DNA of 64,000 nucleotides from CAIWHR01 sp963786625 (GTDB lineage: Bacteria > Pseudomonadota > Gammaproteobacteria > Burkholderiales > Casimicrobiaceae). The position numbers and the translations under genes are program-made. The notes under the pieces were generated by a model. It did no database searches and was not told where the DNA came from. It saw only the letters and a list, made by a program, of their open reading frames with translations. The stretch lies in contig CAWAZS010000003.1 of the NCBI GenBank assembly GCA_963786625.1, positions 62,001 to 126,000 on the forward strand, given 5' to 3'. Below, in pieces: positions 36,177-45,647 of the stretch (positions within the stretch are counted from its first letter, which is position 1; each line of letters opens with the position of its first letter).

Positions 36177-37170
36177 TTACATCGAGTTGATCTTGTTGTA
36201 GATGGCTTCGGCGCCGATTTCCTTCGCGTACTCCGCCATCACCGGATCGGCCAGCTTCTTCATCGCGGCGCGATCGGTGAACGGGATCCGCTTCAGCTTG
36301 CCCGCCTTTTCCATCGCGTCGAGCTTCGCGGTGTCCTCGCTCGATTCGATCTGGCGGCCGTAGAACGCCGGCCTCCTTGCCCGCCTTCAGGATCGCAGCC
36401 TGCAGGTCCGGCGGCAGCTTCTTGAAGGTCTTGCCCGAGAAGGCGAGCGGCCGGATGGTGATCGCGTGCTGGGTCATGCTGAGGTTGGGAGCGACTTCGA
36501 AGAACTTCATCTGCTCGACGCCCGCGGCCTCGTTTTCCCCGGCAGCGATGACGCCGTTCTGGATCGCGTTGTAGACCTCGTTGTAGGCGATCACCGTCGG
36601 CGCCATGCCGATCGCCGCGAAGGTCTTGCTCCAGATCGGCGCGCCCTGCACGCGAACCTTGAGACCCTTCATCTCGGCCAGATTGCGGACCGGCTTGTTG
36701 ACGAAGATGTTGCGGGTGCCGCCGCCGGCGTAGCCGATCAGCATGACGTCGGCCTTGGCCGCGACTTCGTCGGCGACCGGCTTCAGCGTGTCGGCGTCGA
36801 GCACCTTGTTCCAGTGCGCGAGGTCGCGGAACAGGAAGGGCGCGTCGATGAACGGCGCGGCCTTCGAGAACGTCGACATGTGCGCCGGCGACACGATGGC
36901 GTAATCGACCGAGATGCCCTGGTTCATGAAGGCGAAGTAGTCCTTCTCGAGACCGAGCTCGCTGTTCTTGTGCAGCACGAAGTTGATCGGCTTGCCGTAG
37001 TACTGCTTGACCAGCTGCTCGAACTTCACCATCGCCTTGGTGAACGCGTGGTCGTCGTTGAACTGCGACGCGCCGTGCAGCGTGATCGGCTGCTGCGCGC
37101 CGGCGGCGAACGTAACGGCCAGCGCGACGGCGCCGGCGCAGCGCGCCAGCGCGCGAATGGGATCTCGCAT
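36177..37170 (-). pseudogene. TRAP transporter periplasmic binding protein, DctP type, one frame break
   Basis: A periplasmic solute-binding protein of about 330 residues: signal peptide (CAGAVALAVTFAAGAQQ), then ITLHGASQFNDDHAFTKAM, FVNKPVRNLAEMKGLKVRVQG near residue 160 with the carboxylate-binding arginine, and IAYNEVYNAIQNGVIAAGENE near 195. After KAGKEA the frame is lost. Dropping one G in the run at 36368-36371 restores AFYGRQIESSE and a normal C-terminus ending at the TAA at 36177-36179. The single +1 break in an otherwise ideal gene suggests sequence error. A FadR/GntR-type operator lies upstream. Confidence 0.87.
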
Positions 37171-37242
37171 GTCACTCCTCCTTTGGATTGTGGCCCACCG
37201 CCGCCGCTGGCCGTTCGTCGCGACGACGGCCTCGTGGTCAAG

Positions 37243-37253
37243 TGGTCAGACCA
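37243..37253. promoter_or_regulatory. GntR (FadR-subfamily) type operator upstream of dctP
   Basis: TGGTCAGACCA is a near-perfect palindrome matching the TNGTNNNACNA pattern of FadR-subfamily GntR regulators. A TGGTCA half lies three bases upstream at 37235-37240. It is about 73 bases in front of the dctP start, a normal place for control of a TRAP operon. No gntR gene is in the window. Confidence 0.55.
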
Positions 37254-37391
37254 ATTGAACAGGGTTGAACCGGCGCTGTCAACGCGAATCGCCTGCTGCT
37301 CTGCAACAAACCATGAGTGATGGCCGCGACGCGGTCGGCGACGAACTGCGGCGACCTTGCGGGCCGCCGCAGCGTGGTACGGCGCCCTCCG

Positions 37392-37868
37392 CTACTTGGA
37401 TTTGCCCGCGGGCATCGCGCCGCTGGCGGTCAGCGCCCTGACCTGCGCCTTCACCTCGACCGTTTGCTTCTTGCCGGCCTTGTCCTCGAAGGTGAGCTTC
37501 AGCGGCACGGTGTCGCCCTCGTTGAGCGGCTGGACGAGGTCCATCAGCATGACGTGGTAGCCGCCGGGCTTCAAGTCGACCGCCTTGCCGGCGGGCAGGG
37601 GAAGCTTGTCGACGGCGCGCATCTTCATCATGCCGCCTTCCATCTTCATCTCGTGGATCTCGACGATCTTCGCGACGGGCGAGGCGGCCTCGACCAGCGC
37701 GGCATCCGCGGGCGACTTCAGCTGCATGAATGCGCCGGTTGCCTTCTGCCCCGCGACGGTGCCGCGCACCCACGGCTCGGTCACGGCGACCTGGGCTGCG
37801 GCGGACGTCGCGAGGACGAGGACTGCACTGGCGAGGACCAGGGTTGCGGCGCTGCGTATGGATTGCAT
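37392..37868 (-). CDS. PCu(A)C family periplasmic copper chaperone
   Basis: A 158-residue periplasmic protein with a signal peptide (residues 1-26, ending SAAAQ) and a cupredoxin-like PCuAC domain. The copper-binding His/Met motif is complete: histidine and methionines in EIHEMKMEGGMMKMR near residue 70, then GGYHVMLMDL near 103. Proteins of this type deliver Cu(I) to the CuA or CuB site of cytochrome oxidases. The ATG at 37866-37868 follows AAGGAGAT. A DUF2946 gene lies upstream on the same strand. Confidence 0.93.
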   Translation of the reverse strand: MQSIRSAATLVLASAVLVLATSAAAQVAVTEPWVRGTVAGQKATGAFMQLKSPADAALVEAASPVAKIVEIHEMKMEGGMMKMRAVDKLPLPAGKAVDLKPGGYHVMLMDLVQPLNEGDTVPLKLTFEDKAGKKQTVEVKAQVRALTASGAMPAGKSK

Positions 37869-38011
37869 GGAGATCTCCTTGATCGTTGTCGCAATGGGGA
37901 CGGCGCGACGGTCGCGCCGGTCACGTGGATTTGCCCGCCGCACCGGGCGGCGCAGGCGGCAACCCGCGGACCCCGCCGATGCGTGCAGCGGCGAGGCAAG
38001 CCGCGGATCGA

Positions 38012-38401
38012 TCAGACGAAGTGGGGCGGGCCGCGCGGATGGGCGGCGGCGATGTCGACGGAGGTGGTCGCCGCGGGCACCGCAGCGAGCGCGGCGGGTA
38101 GTGCCGGCGCCACCCCGAGCCAGGGAGTCGACGGCGGGATTGCGGCCAGTGGCGTCCCCGTGCAGGCGGCGCATTCCTGACAGTGTGCGCTTACTTTCGA
38201 ATCGCTTTCCCGCCCGATTGGAAGCTTCGTGGCCGGCTCGCCGCCCGGGGCCGCGGACCTGCAAACATCGGAGCGGTCATCCGACCCGGTCGCGCCCGAA
38301 TATCCGTGCGCGCCGTGCGCGCCTGGCGCCCACCCCGGAAGCAGGAAGGCCGCGAGCACGATACAGGCGGTGCGGCGAAACGACGAACGGCGTCCTGGCA
38401 T
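38012..38401 (-). CDS. DUF2946-like secreted/anchored protein
   Basis: A 129-residue protein with an N-terminal hydrophobic signal (TACIVLAAFLLPGWAPGAHG), a CQECAAC cysteine motif preceded by histidine (SAHCQECAAC) near residue 75, and the C-terminal RGPPHFV. An HCxxC centre with a terminal RGPP/RAPP is characteristic of DUF2946 proteins, which often sit next to copper genes and TonB receptors. Role unknown; metal binding is likely. It lies 143 bases upstream of the PCuAC chaperone, which supports a copper link. An earlier in-frame ATG would add about 40 unrelated residues. Confidence 0.7.
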   Translation of the reverse strand: MPGRRSSFRRTACIVLAAFLLPGWAPGAHGAHGYSGATGSDDRSDVCRSAAPGGEPATKLPIGRESDSKVSAHCQECAACTGTPLAAIPPSTPWLGVAPALPAALAAVPAATTSVDIAAAHPRGPPHFV

Positions 38402-38545
38402 GGCGGGGAATTCTACCCTCCGGCGAGCGGCTGCCGCGTCTCCGGGACCCGCTTCCGAGGCCGTTCGCCATCTAGAACCAACATCAGCATTCGTCGATAA
38501 GCCCCCGTTTCGCATGTGCAATTGCGACAGCTATCTGGCCCTCAA

Positions 38546-38559
38546 TTGATGCAGGTCAA
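38546..38559. promoter_or_regulatory. FNR/Anr-type binding site upstream of nrdD
   Basis: TTGATGCAGGTCAA matches the FNR consensus TTGAT-N4-ATCAA at nine of ten fixed positions. It lies about 135 bases before nrdD, which encodes an oxygen-sensitive enzyme, so anaerobic activation is expected. Confidence 0.65.
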
Positions 38560-38693
38560 GAAAATCCCGATCGGTCGCGGAGGGCGATTGCTCACCCCCA
38601 TCCCTTGGGCTACCTTGCGTGTGACCTACAAGATATTGCGGTCGACTCGCGAGCACGGCAGCTCGCTCCGCATCGAACACTGGGAGGAAGGTC

Positions 38694-40748
38694 ATGGCGT
38701 TGGAAACGGTCGCCGCGGCGACGGGTGGAGTGCTTTCGTCGCGGCCGGCGCTGCCCGCCCAAGTCGTCAAGCGTGACGGCCAGCGGGTCACCTTCGAGCT
38801 CTCGAAGATCGCCTCGGCGATCGCGCGGGCCGGCGCCGCGACCGGCGAATTCGACGCCGCCGAAGCCGCGGAGCTCGCCGAGGCCGTCGGTCGCGTGCTC
38901 GCCCACCGGCACACCGGCGGGGTCCCCGACATCGAGACGATCCAGGATTGCGTCGAGCACACGCTCGCCGCGGCCGGCTGGTTCCACACGGCACGCGCGT
39001 ACATCGTCTACCGCGACCGCCACGAGCGGCTGCGCGCCGACCGCAAGACGCTGGTCGACGTCGCCGCGTCGGTCGACGAGTACCTCGAGCAGAAGGACTG
39101 GCGCGTCAACGCCAACGCGAACCAGGGCTACTCGCTCGGCGGGCTGATCCTCAACGTCTCGGGCAAGGTCGTCGCCAACTACTGGCTGTCGCATGTCTAC
39201 GCGCCCGAGATCGGCCGCGCGCACCGCGAGGGCGACGTGCACATCCACGACCTCGACATGCTCGCCGGCTACTGCGCCGGCTGGTCGCTGCGCCAGCTGC
39301 TCCACGAGGGCCTGAACGGCGTTCCGGGCAAGGTCGAGGCCGGCCCGCCGAAGCACATGTCGAGCGCCGTCGGCCAGATCGTCAATTTCCTCGGCACGCT
39401 GCAGAACGAATGGGCGGGCGCGCAGGCGTTCTCCTCGTTCGACACCTACATGGCGCCGTTCATCCGCCGTGACGGGATGACCTTCGACGCGGTCAAGCAG
39501 TGCATCCAGGAGCTGATCTACAACCTCAACGTGCCCTCGCGCTGGGGCACGCAGACGCCGTTCACCAATCTGACGTTCGACTGGGTGTGCCCCGAGGATC
39601 TGCGCGGGCAGATCCCGGTGATCGCCGGCGAGGAGATGCCCTTCTCCTACGGCGACCTGCAGCCCGAGATGGACATGATCAACCGCGCGTACATCGAGGT
39701 GATGACCACCGGCGACGCCAAGGGCCGCGTGTTCACGTTTCCGATCCCCACCTACAACATCACGCCGGATTTCGACTGGGAGCACCCGAACTGCGAGGCG
39801 CTGTTCGCGATGACGGCGAAGTACGGGCTGCCGTATTTCCAGAACTTCCTGAACTCCGAGTTGAAGCCCAACATGATCCGCTCGATGTGCTGCCGGCTGC
39901 AGCTCGACCTGCGCGAGCTCCTGAAGCGCGGCAACGGGCTCTTCGGCTCGGCCGAGCAGACGGGCTCGGTCGGCGTGGTGACGATCAACTGCGCGCGCCT
40001 GGGCTACCTCTGCGCCGGCGACGAGATCGGCATGTTCGAGCGCATCGACGAGCTGCTGGGCTATGCGAAGGACAGCCTCGAGGTGAAGCGCAAGGTGATC
40101 CAGCGCCTGATCGATCAGGGCCTCTTTCCGTACACCAAGCGCTACCTGGGCACGCTGCGCAATCATTTCTCGACGATCGGCGTCAACGGCATCAACGAGA
40201 TGGTGCGCAACTTCACCGGCGGCAACGACGACATCACCACGCCGTACGGCCACGCGTTCGCGGTGCGCCTGCTCGATCACCTGCGCGCACGGATCGTCGC
40301 CTTCCAGGAAGAGACCGGGCACATGTACAACCTCGAGGCGACGCCGGCCGAGGGGACGACCTACCGCTTCGCCAAGGAAGACCGCAAGCGCTGGCCCGAG
40401 ATCCTGCAGGCGGGAACGCCGGAGATGCCGTACTACACGAACAGCTCGCAGCTCCCGGTGGGCTACACCGACGACCCGTTCGAGGCGCTCACCCGGCAGG
40501 AGGAGCTGCAGACCAAGTACACGGGCGGCACGGTGCTCCATCTCTACATGAGCGAGAAGCTGTCCTCGCCGGACGCCTGCAAGACGCTGGTGCGGCGCGC
40601 GCTGGAGCGCTTCCGGCTGCCGTACATCACGATCACGCCGACGTTTTCGATCTGCCCCAAGCACGGCTATCTCGAGGGCGAGCACGAGTACTGCCCCAGG
40701 TGCGACGAGGAGAAGCTTGCCGAGAAGCGGCGCAAGCTCGCCGCCTGA
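38694..40748 (+). CDS. nrdD: NrdD, anaerobic (class III) ribonucleoside-triphosphate reductase, main catalytic part
   Basis: A 684-residue class III reductase that makes deoxyribonucleotides without oxygen. An N-terminal ATP-cone (about residues 22-115, starting VVKRDGQRVTFELSKIASAI) is followed by the ten-stranded barrel, with VHIHDLDMLAGYCAGWSL near 182 and NNS-type pieces such as SRWGTQTPFTNLTFDW near 281. The zinc-site region near the end reads ICPKHGYLEGEHEYCPRCDEE. The polypeptide stops shortly after the zinc site and lacks the C-terminal glycyl-radical loop, which is encoded by the next ORF with its own ribosome-binding site. An FNR-type site is upstream; the activase gene nrdG is downstream. 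Confidence 0.94.
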   Translation: MALETVAAATGGVLSSRPALPAQVVKRDGQRVTFELSKIASAIARAGAATGEFDAAEAAELAEAVGRVLAHRHTGGVPDIETIQDCVEHTLAAAGWFHTARAYIVYRDRHERLRADRKTLVDVAASVDEYLEQKDWRVNANANQGYSLGGLILNVSGKVVANYWLSHVYAPEIGRAHREGDVHIHDLDMLAGYCAGWSLRQLLHEGLNGVPGKVEAGPPKHMSSAVGQIVNFLGTLQNEWAGAQAFSSFDTYMAPFIRRDGMTFDAVKQCIQELIYNLNVPSRWGTQTPFTNLTFDWVCPEDLRGQIPVIAGEEMPFSYGDLQPEMDMINRAYIEVMTTGDAKGRVFTFPIPTYNITPDFDWEHPNCEALFAMTAKYGLPYFQNFLNSELKPNMIRSMCCRLQLDLRELLKRGNGLFGSAEQTGSVGVVTINCARLGYLCAGDEIGMFERIDELLGYAKDSLEVKRKVIQRLIDQGLFPYTKRYLGTLRNHFSTIGVNGINEMVRNFTGGNDDITTPYGHAFAVRLLDHLRARIVAFQEETGHMYNLEATPAEGTTYRFAKEDRKRWPEILQAGTPEMPYYTNSSQLPVGYTDDPFEALTRQEELQTKYTGGTVLHLYMSEKLSSPDACKTLVRRALERFRLPYITITPTFSICPKHGYLEGEHEYCPRCDEEKLAEKRRKLAA

Positions 40749-40775
40749 CCCCGCGTAATGAACTGGAGGAGCGCG

Positions 40776-40967
40776 ATGAACACGATGACCGAAACGATGC
40801 ATCTGGCCGAGCCGCTTGCCTTGGCCGACGACGAGCGCCAGCGCTGCGAGGTCTGGACGCGGGTGATGGGTTACCACCGTCCCGTGGCGTCGTTCAACAT
40901 CGGCAAGAAGGGCGAGCATCGCGAACGCTGCTTCTTCCGCGAGGAGCGCGCGCGACCGCATTGCTGA
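40776..40967 (+). CDS. Separate glycyl-radical domain of the class III ribonucleotide reductase
   Basis: A 63-residue protein starting at ATG 40776, six bases after GGAGGA. Residues 28-50 read EVWTRVMGYHRPVASFN followed by IGKKGEHRERCFF. This is the NrdD C-terminal radical loop, in which the Gly of RVMGY carries the stable radical made by NrdG. In E. coli and phage T4 this segment is part of NrdD itself; here 27 bases and a stop codon separate them, and the ORF has its own leader (MNTMTETMHLAEPLALADDE). The clean Shine-Dalgarno argues for a real split rather than a read error. The two chains would have to assemble for activity. Confidence 0.85.
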   Translation: MNTMTETMHLAEPLALADDERQRCEVWTRVMGYHRPVASFNIGKKGEHRERCFFREERARPHC

Positions 40968-40977
40968 GAGTTAATGC

Positions 40978-41027
40978 AATGGGGTCAGGGCAATTTATCG
41001 CGCGCGGTAAATTGCACTGACCCCATT
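40978..41027. repeat. Long palindrome (20-base arms) between the radical-domain ORF and nrdG
   Basis: AATGGGGTCAGGGCAATTTA, a ten-base loop, and its inverse with one mismatch; GGACCCCATT recurs 4 bases later. GGGGTCAG...AATTTA palindromes are, in my memory, associated with REP-associated tyrosine transposases. In RNA it would form a very stable hairpin between two operon genes, without a T-run. Confidence 0.75.
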
Positions 41028-41056
41028 ACCGGACCCCATTGCCGATCGGATTCGCG

Positions 41057-41791
41057 ATGCACGACACGGCCACGATGCCGGATGCGGCGCGCGCCGGGTC
41101 GCTGCGCGTGGGCGGCTTCGTCCCGTTCACCGCGACCGACTACCCGGAGGCGCTGGCCGCGGTGGTGTTCTGCCAGGGCTGCCCCTGGCGCTGCGGCTAC
41201 TGCCACAACCCGCACCTGCTGCCGGCGCACGGCGACGACGAGCGCGATTTCCTGCGCATCCTCGACTGGCTCGCCACGCGCCGCGGCCTGCTCGATGCCG
41301 TCGTGTTCTCCGGAGGCGAGCCCACCGCGCAGCCCGAGCTGGCCGACGCGGTCGCCGCGGTGCGCGCGCTGGGCTTCGCGATCGGCCTGCACACGGCAGG
41401 GATCTATCCGCGGCGCCTCGCGTCGCTCCTGGGCCAGCTCGACTGGGTCGGCATCGACATCAAGGCGCCGTCGGCCGAGTACGCCGGGCTCACCGGCGCG
41501 GCGACCAGCGGGATCGCCGCGCTCGCGAGCCTCGACCTCGTCCTCGACTCGGGCGTGGCGCATGAAGTGCGCACCACCGTGCATCCGGCGCTGACGCCGC
41601 CCGCGGCGCTCGAAGAGCTCGCCCGCGAGCTCGCCGGCCGCGGCATCGCCCGCTGGGTGCTGCAGCCGTTCCGGGTTACCGGCTGCGCCGACGAAGCGCT
41701 GGTGGCGGGCGCGCCGCACGGCGCATCGATCGAGCCGGCGCTGCTCGCGCGCCTGCGCGGCTACGTGCCCGCGGTCGAGGTGCGCGGCTGA
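41057..41791 (+). CDS. nrdG: NrdG-type anaerobic ribonucleotide reductase activating enzyme (radical SAM)
   Basis: A radical-SAM enzyme of about 244 residues that installs the glycyl radical on the class III reductase. The cluster motif CPWRCGYC (CxxxCxxC) lies near residue 44 within VVFCQGCPWRCGYCHNPH. VVFSGGEPTAQPEL follows near 86 (SAM-binding GGEP), and WVGIDIKAP near 131. It is of the longer anaerobic-RNR activase type with a full partial barrel. The ATG at 41057 is preferred over a TTG at 41039, which lies next to the palindrome. Gene order nrdD, radical domain, nrdG shows one functional unit. Confidence 0.92.
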   Translation: MHDTATMPDAARAGSLRVGGFVPFTATDYPEALAAVVFCQGCPWRCGYCHNPHLLPAHGDDERDFLRILDWLATRRGLLDAVVFSGGEPTAQPELADAVAAVRALGFAIGLHTAGIYPRRLASLLGQLDWVGIDIKAPSAEYAGLTGAATSGIAALASLDLVLDSGVAHEVRTTVHPALTPPAALEELARELAGRGIARWVLQPFRVTGCADEALVAGAPHGASIEPALLARLRGYVPAVEVRG

Positions 41792-41816
41792 GCGTGGCGC
41801 GGCGTGCGCCCGCCGA

Positions 41817-42482
41817 TCACGGCGCGGGCGGCTTCTCGTAGCTGAACAGCCAGTAGTACTGAAGGGCCGTGTAGCGCATGTTCCGGCCGAACGCGGCAAC
41901 GTCGGCGCGCAGCTCGGCCTCCGTCGGGAAGTTCTTCAGCACCGTGTGCTCGGTCCCGTCGTCCAGCCGCCGAACCTGATAGGTGTTTCCGTCGGCGTCG
42001 CCGTGGGCGATGGGCGTGCTGCTGCCCGCGACGAATAGGTTGTCGAGGAGCGCGACCCTGGCGCCGGGAAGGAGCCGCCGGTCGAGAGCGCCGAGAAAGC
42101 GTGCGCGCTCGCGCGCAGGGACGTGCGACCACCAGAAGCCGGCGAACGCGGCGTCGAACATGCCGAGCTCGTCGGGCAGCGCGTACGCGTCGGCGACGCG
42201 GAAGCGGACCCGGCCGGCGGGCAGGGGCTTTTCGGCGGCAACGGCGAGCGTCTCGGAACTCGCGTCGATGGCGACGATGCTCTGCGCTTCGCCGGCGAGA
42301 AACCGCGTCCAATAGCCGGTGCCGCACGCGATCTCGAGCAGCCGGCGGCCGGCGAAGAGCGAGGGCAGGAGGCCCTCGAGCCGGCGCAGGTCGGCCTGGC
42401 GCTCGGGCTTCGCGTAGATCCGCTCGTACTCGCGGGCGCGCGCCGCGTAATAGCCTTTCAGCGATTCGTCGGTGTCGGACAT
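41817..42482 (-). CDS. Class I SAM-dependent methyltransferase
   Basis: A 221-residue methyltransferase with the SAM motif LLEIACGTGYWTRFLAG near residue 47, an acidic strand end IVAIDASSETLAVA near 70, and DELGMFDAAFAGFWWSHVPA near 107. The N-terminus ESLKGYYAARAREYERIY is typical of small-molecule methyltransferases of this kind. The substrate cannot be told. It follows the DppF-type ATPase by 31 bases on the same strand and may be read with the importer, while converging on nrdG. Confidence 0.88.
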   Translation of the reverse strand: MSDTDESLKGYYAARAREYERIYAKPERQADLRRLEGLLPSLFAGRRLLEIACGTGYWTRFLAGEAQSIVAIDASSETLAVAAEKPLPAGRVRFRVADAYALPDELGMFDAAFAGFWWSHVPARERARFLGALDRRLLPGARVALLDNLFVAGSSTPIAHGDADGNTYQVRRLDDGTEHTVLKNFPTEAELRADVAAFGRNMRYTALQYYWLFSYEKPPAP

Positions 42483-42513
42483 GGCCGCGGAGACGTTCCT
42501 GCCGGAGCGGGCA

Positions 42514-43485
<972 letters not shown>

Positions 43486-43497
43486 ACGCCCTCTCCG

Positions 43498-43562
43498 GTG
43501 GGGCCGCCTTCAGGCGGCCCGCGAGGAGGCGCCTTGCCGCGTCCGGCTGAAGCCGGACCCAC
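43498..43562. repeat. REPIN-like element, copy C
   Basis: GTGGGGCCGCCTTCAGGCGG at the left and the reverse complement of GTGGGTCCGGCTTCAGCCGG at the right, 65 bases in total. The orientation is opposite to copies A and B relative to the window, but the same relative to the direction of transcription of its operon. It lies between the DppD- and DppF-type ATPase genes. Confidence 0.88.
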
Positions 43563-43609
43563 GGACGCACATCGCACCGCAACAGTCCCCGAGATCGACG
43601 CGGGATGCC

Positions 43610-44587
<978 letters not shown>

Positions 44588-44642
44588 TATCAGCAACGGT
44601 GATGCGCCCACAGCGACGGCGGCACGCACGATCGCGAGGACA

Positions 44643-45647
44643 TCACATCACCTTTCTGGGATCCAGCGCGTCGCGCAGCCCGTCGCCGACGAAATTGATC
44701 GTCAGCACCGCGAGGAAGATGGCGAGCCCCGGGAACAGCGCCCAGTGCGGCGCGATGTCGAGGTAATCCTTGCTGTCGAAGAGGATCCGGCCCCAGGTCG
44801 GAATGTCCGGCGGAAAGCCGAGCCCGAGGAAGGAGAGCGTCGACTCGGCGATGATCGCCGCGGCGACGTCGATGGTGCCGGCCACGATCACCGGGCCCAG
44901 CGAATTGGGCAGGATGTGGCGCACGACCTGGCGCGGCACCGAGGCGCCCAGCGCGCGCGCGGCCTCGACGAATTCCTTCTCGCGCAGCGAGAAGAACTGC
45001 GCGCGCACCAGCCGCGCCACCGGCATCCAGCGGAAGCCGCCGATCACCGCGACGATCAGGATGAAGGTGCCCACCTCGACCCCGAACATCCCCTTCAGGC
45101 TGTCGCGGAAGAGGTAGATGATGACCAGCAGCAGCGGCAGCTGCGGCAGCGACAGGAACAGGTCGGTGAGCCACATCAGCGCGGCGTCGACGGCGCCGCG
45201 CGAGATGCCGGCGATGGCGCCGATCAGCACGCCGACGACGACGGCCATCAGCATCGCCGCCAGGCCCACGGCCAGCGAGATGCGGCCGCCGTAGAGCACG
45301 CGCGCCAGGACGTCGCGTCCGAGATCGTCGGTGCCGAGCGGGTGGGCGAGCGACGGACCGGCGAGCCGGGCCGTGAAGTCGATCGCGTCGATCGAATGGC
45401 GCCAGACCAGCGGCCCGAAGGCGACGGCCGCGGCCATCAGCGTCAGCACGGCAAGGGAGACGAGCGCCATCCGGTGCCGCCGGAAGCGCCGCCACGCCTC
45501 GGCCCACGGCGAGGCATCCGCCGCGCGGCGGGCGGCCCGCGGCCCGGCGCCGGACGGATCCGGGCCCGGCGCAACGCGTCGCGCAAGCACCGCCGCCGGC
45601 GGTTCTGCGCCGCTAGCGGTAGGAGATGCGCGGATCGAGCCAGCCAT
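44643..45647 (-). CDS. Dipeptide/oligopeptide ABC transporter permease, DppC/OppC type
   Basis: A 334-residue permease with six helices in the C-terminal two thirds. The N-terminal domain contains WAEAWRRFRRHRMALVSL near residue 48, typical of OppC. HPLGTDDLGRDVLARVLYGG lies near 98 and the EAA loop EFVEAARALGASVPRQVVRHI near 223. It starts 35 bases inside the DppB gene, so the two are coupled; the long Ala/Pro-rich leader leaves some doubt about the exact start. Confidence 0.9.
   Translation of the reverse strand: MAGSIRASPTASGAEPPAAVLARRVAPGPDPSGAGPRAARRAADASPWAEAWRRFRRHRMALVSLAVLTLMAAAVAFGPLVWRHSIDAIDFTARLAGPSLAHPLGTDDLGRDVLARVLYGGRISLAVGLAAMLMAVVVGVLIGAIAGISRGAVDAALMWLTDLFLSLPQLPLLLVIIYLFRDSLKGMFGVEVGTFILIVAVIGGFRWMPVARLVRAQFFSLREKEFVEAARALGASVPRQVVRHILPNSLGPVIVAGTIDVAAAIIAESTLSFLGLGFPPDIPTWGRILFDSKDYLDIAPHWALFPGLAIFLAVLTINFVGDGLRDALDPRKVM

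Noticed and set aside
40740..40780. NrdD stop read as a sequencing frameshift
   Set aside because: The downstream ORF has a well-placed Shine-Dalgarno and a leader that does not extend the NrdD zinc region, so a true split is more likely, though reads should be checked.
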